64,000 bases of DNA, taken from Hortaea werneckii (taxonomy: Eukaryota; Ascomycota; Dothideomycetes; Mycosphaerellales; Teratosphaeriaceae). The translations under genes and the position numbers were made by a program. Position 1 is the first letter of the stretch. Every line of letters begins with the position of its first letter. Shown piece by piece: positions 53,227-62,629 of this stretch. Under the pieces are notes generated by a model. It made no database searches. It was not told the DNA's origin and worked only from the letters and a program-made list of their open reading frames with translations. Location of the stretch: positions 124,001 to 188,000 of the forward strand of contig JBAOKB010000020.1 in assembly GCA_037044905.1 (NCBI GenBank). The letters run 5' to 3'.

Positions 53227-54562
53227 ATGAATTTGATACACCATCTGGCAGTAATTGCCACCGTCATTTTCCAGGTCTCTGCAATTGCCCTTGACGTGGG
53301 CGATCAAAGTAAGTACCTATGTAGCCTGGTTTTAACCACATGCATAGTCTGACATCCATATAGATTCTGTCAAGCAAGCAGTCACCACGCTCGTCCAGAC
53401 ATTTTACGAGTACCACAATCCATCCGCGACCACTGGACAGTTTGACCAACCCGAGCCTTGGTTCTGGTGGCTGTCAGGTGCTGGCTGGACTGCCTTGATC
53501 GACTATACTGCGTACACCAACGATACCACCTACATCTCCGGAATCCATTCTGCACTGTCTGCGAACGTTGGCGCCGATAATGATCTCGCACCGGCAAGCC
53601 AAGCCGGATGGGAGGCCAACGATGATCAGGCCTACTGGGCCTATGCTACACTCTCCGCGCTCGAATACGGATTCCCGCCACTCACTTGCGAGCCTGCGGA
53701 TGAGGTCGCAAATGTCTCATGTGCGAACTCATGGTTTGCAATCTCCGATAACGTCTTCCAACAGTTTGTCACACGCTGGTATAACAACAGCATTACGTGC
53801 AATGGCGGCTTGAAGTGGCAGTACAACCCCGAGGAAACCGGCAATGGTTGGACTTACAAGAACTCTGTCACCAACGGTGGCTTCTTCCAGCTGGCGGCCA
53901 GGCTGGCACGATACACCGACAACTCGACATACGCGGAATGGGCAAACACAATCTGGGATTGGAGCAGTGGCGTCGGTCTCATAGGGCCGAACTTCCACGT
54001 CTTTGACGGCACTAGCGACGCAGATGGTGCAAACTGTTCCAGCATCAACCGTGATCAGTGGAGCTACAACATCGCATCGTACATGCACGGCGCGGCAAAC
54101 ATGTTCGCGTACTCTGGTTCAGGGAACGGTAGCAGCAGTGGCACGCTGTGGGAAGGCCGTGTGCTCAACATGATTACGGCAGCGAATCAGACATTCTTCT
54201 CTCCTTACCCGAACGCTACCGGTGTGATGTATGAGCAGATCTGCGAGCCTCGGGAGCTTTGCAATACCGACCAGGCTTCCTTCAAGGGTAGTCTCGCAAG
54301 GTGGATGAGCAAGTCTGCTGCGCTTGTCCCCAGCGCAAAAGAGGGCGTGATGGAGCTTCTTCGTTCCAGTGCAGAAGGCGCTGCTCAAAGCTGTAGTGGC
54401 TTGGGCAACAGCACCTGCGGTACGAAATGGTACATTGGGGGTTATGATGGTGTGACTGGCTTCGGGCAGCAAGTCAGCGGGCTTGAGGTCATGCTGAGTT
54501 TGATGATCAACGATGCGCCAAAGCTGGCTACGCTCAGTAGCAACAGCACTGTTAGCCATTAG
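53227..54562 (+). CDS. GH76 mannan endo-1,6-alpha-mannosidase (Dcw1/Dfg5 family)
   Basis: Exons 53227..53308 and 53364..54562, joined over a 55 bp intron (GTAAGT donor, GTCTGAC branch, TATAG acceptor), give 426 residues. Exon 1 encodes a signal peptide: MNLIHHLAVIATVIFQVSAI, with cleavage likely near residue 21. The GH76 (alpha/alpha)6 catalytic signature is GWEANDDQAYWAYATLSALE, with the double aspartate at about residues 114-115. Other blocks include FYEYHNPSATTGQF, WWLSGAGWTALIDYTAYTND, NGGLKWQY, SVTNGGFFQLAARLARYTDN and RWMSKSA. Yeast Dcw1 and Dfg5 attach GPI-anchored proteins to the wall glucan by acting on the GPI mannan. This protein ends TLSSNSTVSH with no hydrophobic GPI-addition tail, so it is predicted to be secreted, unlike the anchored yeast members. 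It has several N-glycosylation sequons. Confidence 0.92.
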
Positions 54563-55215
54563 GCATGGCAACACAGATGCGTGCATGGGAGAGTCAAGCG
54601 ACACATGCATCAGAGGGAAGGCGTTGGTGCATTTTCTGAGGCATACTTTTGAAAGCGTTCTCAGCGGCATCACGATATACGACGATATGGCCGCAATGTA
54701 TCAGATAACTAATGATGTTTTTATTACCATGAAATGAATGCTTGATGCGAGTTCGATTGTTCCATTTAAGAAAATGTACTTGTTCAAGTATCAGGTCCGA
54801 AGTCACCCCACGAGCTTCTTTATGGATGTGGCAGTTGCGGTGCTTTCTCAAAGTGCAGCCTAGAAATCCAACTCCCACCCAGGTCTTCCTCGGCGTCATC
54901 GCTAGCAACACATACAACGAACGGCAAAATACCTCTTCCACATATCAGAATCTGTTCATGGACACTATCTCTCCTCGCACTCATCTGCGTTCGTTCTGGC
55001 GTTGCCTGGCGCTCCTTCCTTACTTCAGCACTAGTCATGTGCGGAACTCAGCATTCACCCCTTGCGATGGATCACGCTCGTCACCAGTAGAGTTTTGCAA
55101 GCACTGTGAGCTCACGGTAAACTCGCCCTCTCCGGCAAAACCAATATCCCCACCAGACGGAGCCGCTGGCGAGTCATATTGTTGTTACGTTGACTTTCAA
55201 AATCGGATCTGAGAG
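54563..55215. other. Region between GH76 and the kinase-like fragment
   Basis: A frame of 53 codons from ATG 54958 to 55116 followed by a GTAAAC donor could be a first exon of the kinase-like gene (see that entry). Otherwise no gene was recognised. Confidence 0.3.
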
Positions 55216-55836
55216 GTCGACTGGACAAACTCAGCGCAGTACCCGAATCTTTCTTCCTTTCCCGAAGTCAAGGGCACTGTCCACACAGTTCCCCTGAGCG
55301 ACGAGGTGGCCAAGGCGTACGCCGAGTCTGTCTATGTAAATTATGGCACGGATGGATGCGTTCGATGTTCGCACCTTGAACCACTCCCAATTATCAAGCT
55401 GGCCCACCCAAACAAAATCTCACGACTTCGCATCCAGCACGAATTTGACATGCTCAAAGAGATGAGACGCCACTCTCTGCCTGTTCCGATTTTTGACGAC
55501 AATCCCATGCTTGACGATGAGGGCGTCTTCGGTTACCGTATGGAGCAGCTATTCCCAATCGACTTCTCCAACACGCAGGCGATATCGGACGATCTGAAGA
55601 CCCTCGTCAATCAAGTACACGAATCAGGCTTCTCACATGGCGATTTGAATCCGAGCAATGTCATGCGTAATAGCAATGGGAGCCTAGTACTGATCGATCC
55701 AAGTCGAGGTGGTCCACTTGGCCAGGGAGTACCGCATTACATACCCTCGTACCAGTATGAGGGTACTGTCTTCTCCACGACTACTGACGAAAAGTATCTT
55801 AAGAAATATTTCTCAGCTGTGCTGTCGCGAAAGTAG
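55216..55836 (+). CDS. Kinase-fold phosphotransferase-like protein, 5' end unresolved
   Basis: The frame is open from 55213 and has no ATG before 55450, so the true start lies upstream. Its visible part (about 207 residues) begins VDWTNSAQYPNLSSFPEV and has KISRLRIQHEFDMLKEMRRH, resembling the N-lobe alphaC region. Then come LVNQVHESGFSHGDLNPSNV, the HxD-x-x-x-x-N catalytic loop of protein kinases and aminoglycoside phosphotransferases, and SLVLIDPSRGG in place of the metal-binding DFG. The Gly-rich loop is not seen. A possible upstream exon is 54958..55116 (MDTISPRTHLRSFWRC...), with GTAAAC to GAGAG spanning a 99 bp intron; joined in frame it would give 259 residues. This could be a small fungal kinase-like gene or a decaying copy. 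I rate its integrity as uncertain. Confidence 0.5.
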   Translation, partial: VDWTNSAQYPNLSSFPEVKGTVHTVPLSDEVAKAYAESVYVNYGTDGCVRCSHLEPLPIIKLAHPNKISRLRIQHEFDMLKEMRRHSLPVPIFDDNPMLDDEGVFGYRMEQLFPIDFSNTQAISDDLKTLVNQVHESGFSHGDLNPSNVMRNSNGSLVLIDPSRGGPLGQGVPHYIPSYQYEGTVFSTTTDEKYLKKYFSAVLSRK

Positions 55837-56425
55837 AGGGAGCATAGAGGCATGTTGTCTACTATCGCACGTATGCTGCGGCGGTAGGCTGTCAACTCCG
55901 ACGACCGTGCTGCATACTCGTCTGGCGCAGTCACAGGCAAACACATGTGGCAGAGAGAAAGAAACAATGTGTTCATCCGCCTCGGTGAGCGTCTTGGTTG
56001 GTCTAGGTGAACAGGGTGGGTTACAAGCCTTTTTCTATCGTGGTATTGACGGCAGCCGACACCGCTGATATGCAGAGAAAATTGAGAGAAGGTGAACATA
56101 TCATTATATAGATTTAAGATTCAGGAATGCAATGGAATTCCACTGCACACATAGCACTTTGATGTCTTTCCGAGGCTGATGCGTGCCCCGCTTTAACCGT
56201 AGTAATCTCTGACTAACATCACTTAAACCGAGAGGACTTAGCCCGCTGGGAGACCTCACAATTGGCATCTAACCGCCAGTAGCCGTCATGATTGACCTCA
56301 AGAAACAGGTATGACCCGCCTGGTGGAGTTTTGGGAGGTAAGGAAAAGGTATTGTTCTTAAAGGTAGCTACGAGCTGTCCTTTGTTCCGTTTTTGCGCTC
56401 TCATTCCTCCAGTTCAGCAGGCATC
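55837..56425. other. Intergenic region upstream of the P450 gene
   Basis: About 0.59 kb with no convincing frame. It includes the P450 promoter and leader. Confidence 0.35.
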
Positions 56426-58024
56426 ATGACTCTCCTCTCTGGGCTGACAAACTACAATCTCAATATATCAACAATATGCGGTCTAGCAAGCGTTCTGTCA
56501 TTGCTCTACCTCATTGCTCTAGCTTTCTATCGCATCTTCTTCCATCCATTGGCAAAGTACCCTGGACCTCTGCTAGCTAAAGTCACGGACCTGAATTCGA
56601 CATACCATGCAGTCAGGGGCGACCGACATCTAGAATTCTGGCGTTGCCACGAGAAATATGGACCCATTGTTCGAACTGGGCCAAATAGCCTGTCTTTCAA
56701 CAGCAAGGCAGCATTGAAAGAAATCTACGGCTTCAAGGCTAATGTCAGAAAGTCGGATTTCTACTCTGCTTTCCCGGCCACAAAGAACGCTTACAGCACC
56801 CACAGCGCTATAGACAAGAGTGTGCACGCCAGGAAGCGTAGAGTCTTGTCGCAAGCGTTCAGCGACTCCGCCATCAAGTCAATGGAGAGCCACATGCTCG
56901 AGCACATTCGCTCTTTCTGTGCCAATTTGGGTTTGAGCAGTTTTGCATTAGGAATGGAGGAAAAGACTCAAGCCTGGACGGAAGGCAAGAACCTATCAAA
57001 GCAGGCCGACTACCTGACTTTCGACATTATGGGAGACCTTTGCTTTGGCAAGGCCTTCGGCATGCTGGAACGACCAGATAATCGTTTCGCCACAGACCTC
57101 GTCAGCAACGCAGCCCACCGTCACTTGATCTGCGGCACATACCTCCCGATACACGAGTATCACCTAGACAAGATCCTATTCCGAAAGATTGCCAGCGGCC
57201 GTGCGAGGTACATGCAGTATTCCAAAGCCCAAGCAGCCGAGCGGACGAAGATGGGCATGGATGCCGAACGAAAGGATTTCTTCTACCATCTCCTCAACGC
57301 TAAGGACCCGGAGACTGGCAATGGGTTCAGCACAGCCGAGTTGTGGGGTGAGAGTAACCTGCTCATTATCGCTGGCAGCGATACTACCTCCACCGCCATC
57401 GCCGCTACTTTCTTCTACCTGACCCATTACCCCGAAGCGCTGAAGAAGCTAAGCGACGAAGTACGCAATGCGTTCTCCGACGTCGAGGAGATCAGACAAG
57501 GTCCGAAGCTGTCCGGGTTGCAATATTTGCGAGCCTGCATCGACGAGGCAATGCGGATGTCGCCCTCCGTTGGAGGTATTCTACCACGACAAGTGCTTGC
57601 CGGAGGCTTTTCTGTCGATGGTGAACACATCCCACAAGACACCGTGATTGGCGTACCGCACTACGCTATCCATCATAACCCGCAGTACTATCCCGAACCC
57701 TTCACATACAGGCCCGAGCGATGGATCGCGGGCTCGAACCCCTCAGTGTCTCCCGAGTCGGTGGCAGTGGCACAGTCAGCTTTCTGTCCCTTCAGCGTGG
57801 GTCCACGTGGATGTATTGGAAAGGGCATGGCTTACGTGGAGATGACGATGACGATCGCCAGAGCGGTCTATCTTTACGATATGCGGCTTGCACCAGGCCA
57901 CAACGTCGGCGAAGGCAGTCCGGATCTAGAGTACGGGAGGCACAGGAGGTTGGAGTTTCAGTTGAAAGACACATTCACGAGTGTGAAGGATGGGCCTGTG
58001 ATTGAGTTTCGAAAGTGTAGGTAG
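56426..58024 (+). CDS. Cytochrome P450 monooxygenase
   Basis: Intronless gene of 532 residues. I start at ATG 56426, which places the membrane anchor (ICGLASVLSLLYLIALAFYR) at the N-terminus; the frame extends a little upstream without an ATG. The proline-rich hinge is HPLAKYPGPLLAKV. The I-helix oxygen-binding motif AGSDTT is at about residues 316-321, the K-helix ExxR is EAMR, and the PERW motif is YRPERWIAG. The heme-binding loop FSVGPRGCIGKG has the axial cysteine at about residue 463. All landmarks of a functional microsomal P450 are present. The sequence resembles fungal P450s annotated as benzoate-hydroxylase-like or isotrichodermin-hydroxylase-like, but the CYP family cannot be assigned by eye. 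No backbone enzyme is nearby, so a secondary-metabolite cluster is not supported. Confidence 0.92.
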   Translation: MTLLSGLTNYNLNISTICGLASVLSLLYLIALAFYRIFFHPLAKYPGPLLAKVTDLNSTYHAVRGDRHLEFWRCHEKYGPIVRTGPNSLSFNSKAALKEIYGFKANVRKSDFYSAFPATKNAYSTHSAIDKSVHARKRRVLSQAFSDSAIKSMESHMLEHIRSFCANLGLSSFALGMEEKTQAWTEGKNLSKQADYLTFDIMGDLCFGKAFGMLERPDNRFATDLVSNAAHRHLICGTYLPIHEYHLDKILFRKIASGRARYMQYSKAQAAERTKMGMDAERKDFFYHLLNAKDPETGNGFSTAELWGESNLLIIAGSDTTSTAIAATFFYLTHYPEALKKLSDEVRNAFSDVEEIRQGPKLSGLQYLRACIDEAMRMSPSVGGILPRQVLAGGFSVDGEHIPQDTVIGVPHYAIHHNPQYYPEPFTYRPERWIAGSNPSVSPESVAVAQSAFCPFSVGPRGCIGKGMAYVEMTMTIARAVYLYDMRLAPGHNVGEGSPDLEYGRHRRLEFQLKDTFTSVKDGPVIEFRKCR

Positions 58025-58208
58025 ATTCGAGGCAGGTTGAACGTCTTATGATTACGATTGTCAAAGCTATTGCAAAAGTCAATGATCAGAAACATGGTAC
58101 CCCAGCACTTGTGATAAAGCCTTTGCTCTTCCTCCGATATTTCCGCCTCGTTAAGGTACCAATGCCAAGATCGCGCACTCCAGTAGCAGTATCATCTATA
58201 TGAGTCTC

Positions 58209-60587
58209 CTAAACATGAGTCGTTGCCGGGTCCGCGGCCCTTACGCTTGCCTGTTCAGCAGCTTTGGACTTAATCGCTCCCTCTGTGGCAGACTTTGCAT
58301 CTTCGGAAATGGCTTTACGGCGTTTGACATCCGCCATTGAAACAGGTGGGACCTTCCTGAGTCCTTTACGTTGCCGCCTAAGCTCTGTCTCCAGAACAGC
58401 CGAAAGGCGCTCAAGGATCCACTCAGTCTCTGACTTCGTGCTCATCAACGGCGACTTGTTCGACAGCCATGACCAGTCCGTCAATTCTGCTGTCGTCGGC
58501 CGGCGATTGATGCCATCCGGATTTGACCGGAGCTTGTTACGCTTATGGCCTTCATGAAGGCGCTTCCATTCCTGCATCTCGTGCTCTCGGTCTACCGCGC
58601 CATCAGTGCTGCTTGCAACTGCGGGGCTGGATACATCTGAAGAGGAGTGCTGAAGCTTTTGTGGTAGTACAGAAGTTGGTTCTCGCTTTTCCCTGTCATC
58701 TGATGCATCGTTCTCGTTGTCCATGAGCTTCAGAAAGTACTCCCATTCCTCCCAGGTGTACTGCTTTGTAGCACCGTTTCCGAGTTCTTTCATCAAGTTG
58801 CGACATTCTCGGGCGAGGACGTAGTGGTAAAAGTGTATATCGCGTTGCAGACTGTCGCCGTGAGCTTCTGCCTCTTTCGCGTCTTGTAACTCTTCGGATG
58901 CTACGTGAGTCGTCAAGCGCTTAGCAAGACGATCCATCATCCTCTCCTCATGCTGATGACTGCTCATGCGCTTTTCGTGCTGAAGGGCGTGGCCCGTCGC
59001 AGCATCGCCAAAGATTCCTGGTGGCAGGATCCGACGCAGACTATCGCTGCAAGCACTTAGTACACGTTGTGCTAGGTGCTTGCCAGTCGCTTTGATACTG
59101 TGCTCGCCCGGCAGAACCGTAATAGAACCCAGCCAGATGGTAGCATCAGAAAACCATTTGATGATTGTGTCGCCCATATTAGAGATGAGGATCGTCAAAC
59201 TCGGCACGGCCAGGATAGACCAGATCACGAAGAAGGCTCGGCCTGAATTAGACAGCAGGACGAAGTCGCCGTAGCCAATGGTGAGCAATGAGATGTAGGA
59301 GAAGTAGAGCGCGTTGAAGTATGTCCAGTGCTGGTTGTTCTCGGCGACCATGAAAATTGCAGCTCCGACAAACCAGAGCAAGAGCGCAAACGTAGAGGAC
59401 ATGAGTAGAGAGAAATATCGTCGCTCTCTCTCCGCCGCAGCTTGTACTTTCCGCATGACGTTGAATTCTTCTTCGCGCCTTTGTGCAGGGGAGAGCGATG
59501 GATCGGCGCTGAAATCCGCTGTCGCCAAATAAGAGATTTTGATGGTCTGCTTCCTGCTGTCCACATTATGAGCAGCAGAGTATCGACGCTTCTCGGTGAT
59601 ACGGGCAGACAATTTCTCCTTGCTTCTCTCAAGGATAAGAGAGCGAATTGAGCCGACAACTAGACCAACCATGAGGATGCCGCCGATGGCGAATGGAAAG
59701 ATCAGACCACGGCCCACGGCAGTGGCTGGCGAAAAGTCACCAAAGCCGACAGTCAATAGCGTCACGTCGGCCCAGTAGACAGCGTTGAGGTAAGACCAGC
59801 CTTCGATTTTGCTGTAGACGAGCGCGCCCAGTAGAAGGTAAGCCATGAAGCTCATTGTTTGCAGCATGAGCGTACGCTGGCTGGGTGTAAGCTGGAAGCA
59901 CTTATCATAGTAACCCTTCTTGGCCCCATAGACGGTCATGCACATAAGTAAAGCGATGATCATGTAGATGACCGCAGCGAAGATCGCATAGTAGAAAGCA
60001 GAGCTCAGCGCGTGTCGGTCATGCGGGGCATACTTTCCCGTGAGGTGGTAGGTTGGTGATGCAGTCAAAGCAGCTGTGTCAGCGATCAAGAGCAAGCTTG
60101 CCAGGAGGAATCCAGAGATAGTGATTGGTTGCGCTATTTGGAAATCGAGGCGCCTCGCCATATTCAGGAGGAGACTGAGATTACCGACCACTGCACAAAA
60201 CAAGGAAACAGCATTGATTGCCTACATTGAAACGGGTTAGCGGTCCTCATGTCATTATAGCTCGAGCTAGCGCATCAGCTCCAGACTCACAACGAGCCAT
60301 GCCGGATCCTCGAGTATCACGCCATGCTCTTCTGTTCCTCCTGGTGGGATGTACAGTCTCCATTTGTAGACCAGAGCGCAGATATTGAAGCCGCTTGCTA
60401 TCGGCCCAAAAGTACCTGCAAGCAGTGGACAAGCAGTAGATGCAAACCACCACCGCGACGGATCCTGGAAGTCTTCCTCTTTCTCTTCCTCTAATTGCTC
60501 TTCGCGATCGGAGTCGGCGATGTTGGCTTCGACATCATTCGAAGTCTGTTGGATCGGCTCAGCAAGGCCAGGATCGATGGCTGACAT
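58209..60587 (-). CDS. TOK1: TOK1-type two-pore outward-rectifying potassium channel
   Basis: Exons 60587..60291 and 60221..58209, joined over a 69 bp intron (GTGAGT donor, CCGCTAACC branch, GTAG acceptor), give 769 residues. Splicing joins ...DPAWLV to AINAVSLFCAVVGN, which rebuilds the first conserved segment of the family. Fungal TOK channels have eight membrane helices and two pore loops in one chain. The first pore is LLTVGFGDFSPAT and the second is LLTIGYGDFVLLS, each with the K+ selectivity triplet (GFG or GYG). The N-terminus is acidic and cytosolic, and the large C-terminal tail (from about residue 430) is charged and helical, including EEWEYFLKLMDNENDASDD. TOK1 passes potassium out of the plasma membrane on depolarisation. 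The ATG at 60587 gives a full-length protein with the expected N-terminus. Confidence 0.93.
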
Positions 60588-60983
60588 TGTACGCTACATC
60601 CGCTCGGACGTCAACTTCTTCGCTTTTATGTCTGGTCAATTGATCGCTCAAGGTGGCGCTCTCGCTGCAGCAGAAAGGGTTGTTCCGCTGTTGATGGAAC
60701 GGCAGTTCATGATCATGTAAACAGCCAGCCCCATCTCAGGCAGTCGCGTAGTCACCTGTTCAGAAGGTGATCATGCGGGAAGTCAGGATGGATCGGACGT
60801 CGCTCACTCCAGATTCCAAGGCTCCTGGCAAAACAATGACGTCGGAGGGTCAGTGCGCTATCAATATTGATGGACATGGTACCCAGGTAGATCTCCATTG
60901 TCTTCTTTATAATTGTCGGATTTGTTTCGTATTGCTCGTGAATTGAATGTACAACAGGATTCTCTGCGGCCATGTCTTAGAAC
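60588..60983. other. Intergenic region TOK1 / fructosamine kinase
   Basis: About 400 bases between the TOK1 start and the fructosamine kinase stop, both genes on the minus strand. A 73-codon ATG frame lies at 60973..60752, but it begins only 10 bases after the kinase stop and has no recognisable product, so I treat it as 3' UTR and promoter. Confidence 0.35.
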
Positions 60984-62113
60984 TCATAGTTCGCCCTTAT
61001 CGGATTTTCCGCCATATTTGCTGACGAGGCCCTTCATAATGCTCACTGCGCCGCTTCTGTAGCCGCCTCCAAACCTAAACGCGGAATTGAGAGTCAGCAG
61101 ACTACATAGTAATTTCACCGACAAAACATGTAAAGGCAAATGGACACTTACAGCGCATGGTGGTTCAGATGATGGTAGAGCTCGTACAAAGCCACACGAT
61201 CGGCATACTCGCTTGCAGGCTCCGTCTTTGGCACCAGCTCGTGATATTCTTTCATCATGCCAGAATAGCCTCCAAACATCTTCATGATCCCAAGCTCAAA
61301 CTCTGAATGTGCGTAGCATGCACTGGAATCGAATATCACGTCCTGTGGCTCATCCATGCCAGGTAGCTTTCCTGCGGCGGAGTTGCCTGCCCACAGATCG
61401 CCGTGGATGACAACCGGTGTCACGCCTTTGCCATTGTTCAGGTGGTCGTCTCCGATCAGGCGGGGGATGACTTCGTTGCAAGTTTGCTCAATCAGCTGGT
61501 CGAGCTGTTTGTCGGGGCCATTAGATTTACGGGATGCAGCGCCGATGAAGCGGAGTCGACGGTTCGCGTAGAAGTCCGCCCAAGAGGATGTGTAAGTGTT
61601 ATCCTGCTCCATGTCGCCGCAGCAGGTTGCAACTGGGAAACCGAATTGCGGCTTGTCGTACCCCTCCGGTGTTGGAGCGGGCGTCGTGTGAAGCTTCGCT
61701 AACTTCTGAGCAAGCGACATGCCCTTGGATGATTTACTGCTGGAGCGCCCGCTCATGTCCAGGAAGTCCGTGACCAAGAAAGACTTGCCGGACACGTCGG
61801 CCATTTTACCATGTCCATATGACTTGGGGCAGAGCGTTGGGACAGCATTGTGGATGGCGTTAAGGGATTCGTGCTCGCCGGCAAACATGGTTTCGGCATC
61901 TTTACCTCTACCACTTTTCATGAAATATTGCATGTCATCCCCATTAGGAAGTTTCGTAGTGATCTTGGATGCGGTTGCAGAGGAATCGCCGCCACCGCCG
62001 CCCCCAGAAACAGATGTGTTCTGGGGGTCGAGACCTAAGAGGCTGACGATAGCGCTGTCCAACTTCATCGTGCTAGTCCAAAGGGATCTAAGATGGGGAA
62101 TCCGCGAGAACAT
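60984..62113 (-). CDS. Fructosamine-3-kinase (ketosamine-3-kinase) family protein
   Basis: Exons 62113..61152 and 61074..60984, joined over a 77 bp intron (GTAAGT donor, TTTAG acceptor), give 350 residues. Reading past the donor would lose the end of the domain. The spliced C-terminus is HHLNHHALFGGGYRSGAVSI, then MKGLVSKYGG, typical of the family. FN3K enzymes phosphorylate ketosamines on glycated proteins so that they decompose. Visible motifs are KSYGHGKM, FLVTDFLDM, a Trp-Ala-Asp (SWADFYANRRLR), the catalytic loop VIHGDLWAGN and the metal-binding-like VIFDSSACYAHSEFELG. MKMFGG follows. The start may be the second ATG (62068, MKLDSAIVSLLG), which matches the usual N-terminus; the first 15 residues then would be 5' UTR. 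A Gly-rich insert (SGGGGGGDSS) lies near residue 37. Confidence 0.93.
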
Positions 62114-62629
62114 AAAATGGTGCAGGAAATGTTTGGATACGAGATGGATGCGAAGATTGTGCAGCCATGCATTAATGGAGAATAGTGACGTCGAGCTTAC
62201 TTTATCTTGAAAGGGTTTATGACATCTATCTCATCCGGTTGTCAGGCAGATGGGTGCGGTTCGCTATCGCCATCAGAAGCGCCATGTGGCTCTACTCATC
62301 TCTCTAACGACCCAATGCCATAATGCCATCTGCGTCGATATGGGATCGGTTGGCATAAGAGGATGTAGAGTCAGTTGTGCACGGTCTTGAGGCGACTCGG
62401 CAGCCATTCGGCAGACAGCGGACCGATCGTTTTCGCTGACCAAAAACCCAAAATTGCAAATGCCCTCCACGCGCAATTTCCTTGTTTACGTCTCCTCTCC
62501 CGCTGCGCCAGCGCTGTTGTGCCCTCCTGTCGCCATCTTCTCTCCGGAGACTCTCTCAACCGCGTCGCCCGAATCGCATAAGGACCACGCATTGAGCGCT
62601 CGCAGGCACACCCCGGGCCTTTCGGCGCA
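62114..62629. promoter_or_regulatory. Divergent promoter region, fructosamine kinase / ERG4
   Basis: About 0.5 kb between two divergent start codons. No coding frame or recognised site such as a sterol-regulatory motif could be assigned with confidence. Confidence 0.35.

Noticed and set aside
60752..60973. 73-codon minus-strand ATG frame between TOK1 and the fructosamine kinase
   Set aside because: It starts 10 bases after the kinase stop, has no recognisable product and no coding bias, so it fits 3' UTR.
46933..62113. Secondary-metabolite cluster around the SDR, BTB, P450 and GH76 genes
   Set aside because: No polyketide synthase, peptide synthetase, terpene cyclase or transporter is present, and ribosomal and autophagy genes lie between them.
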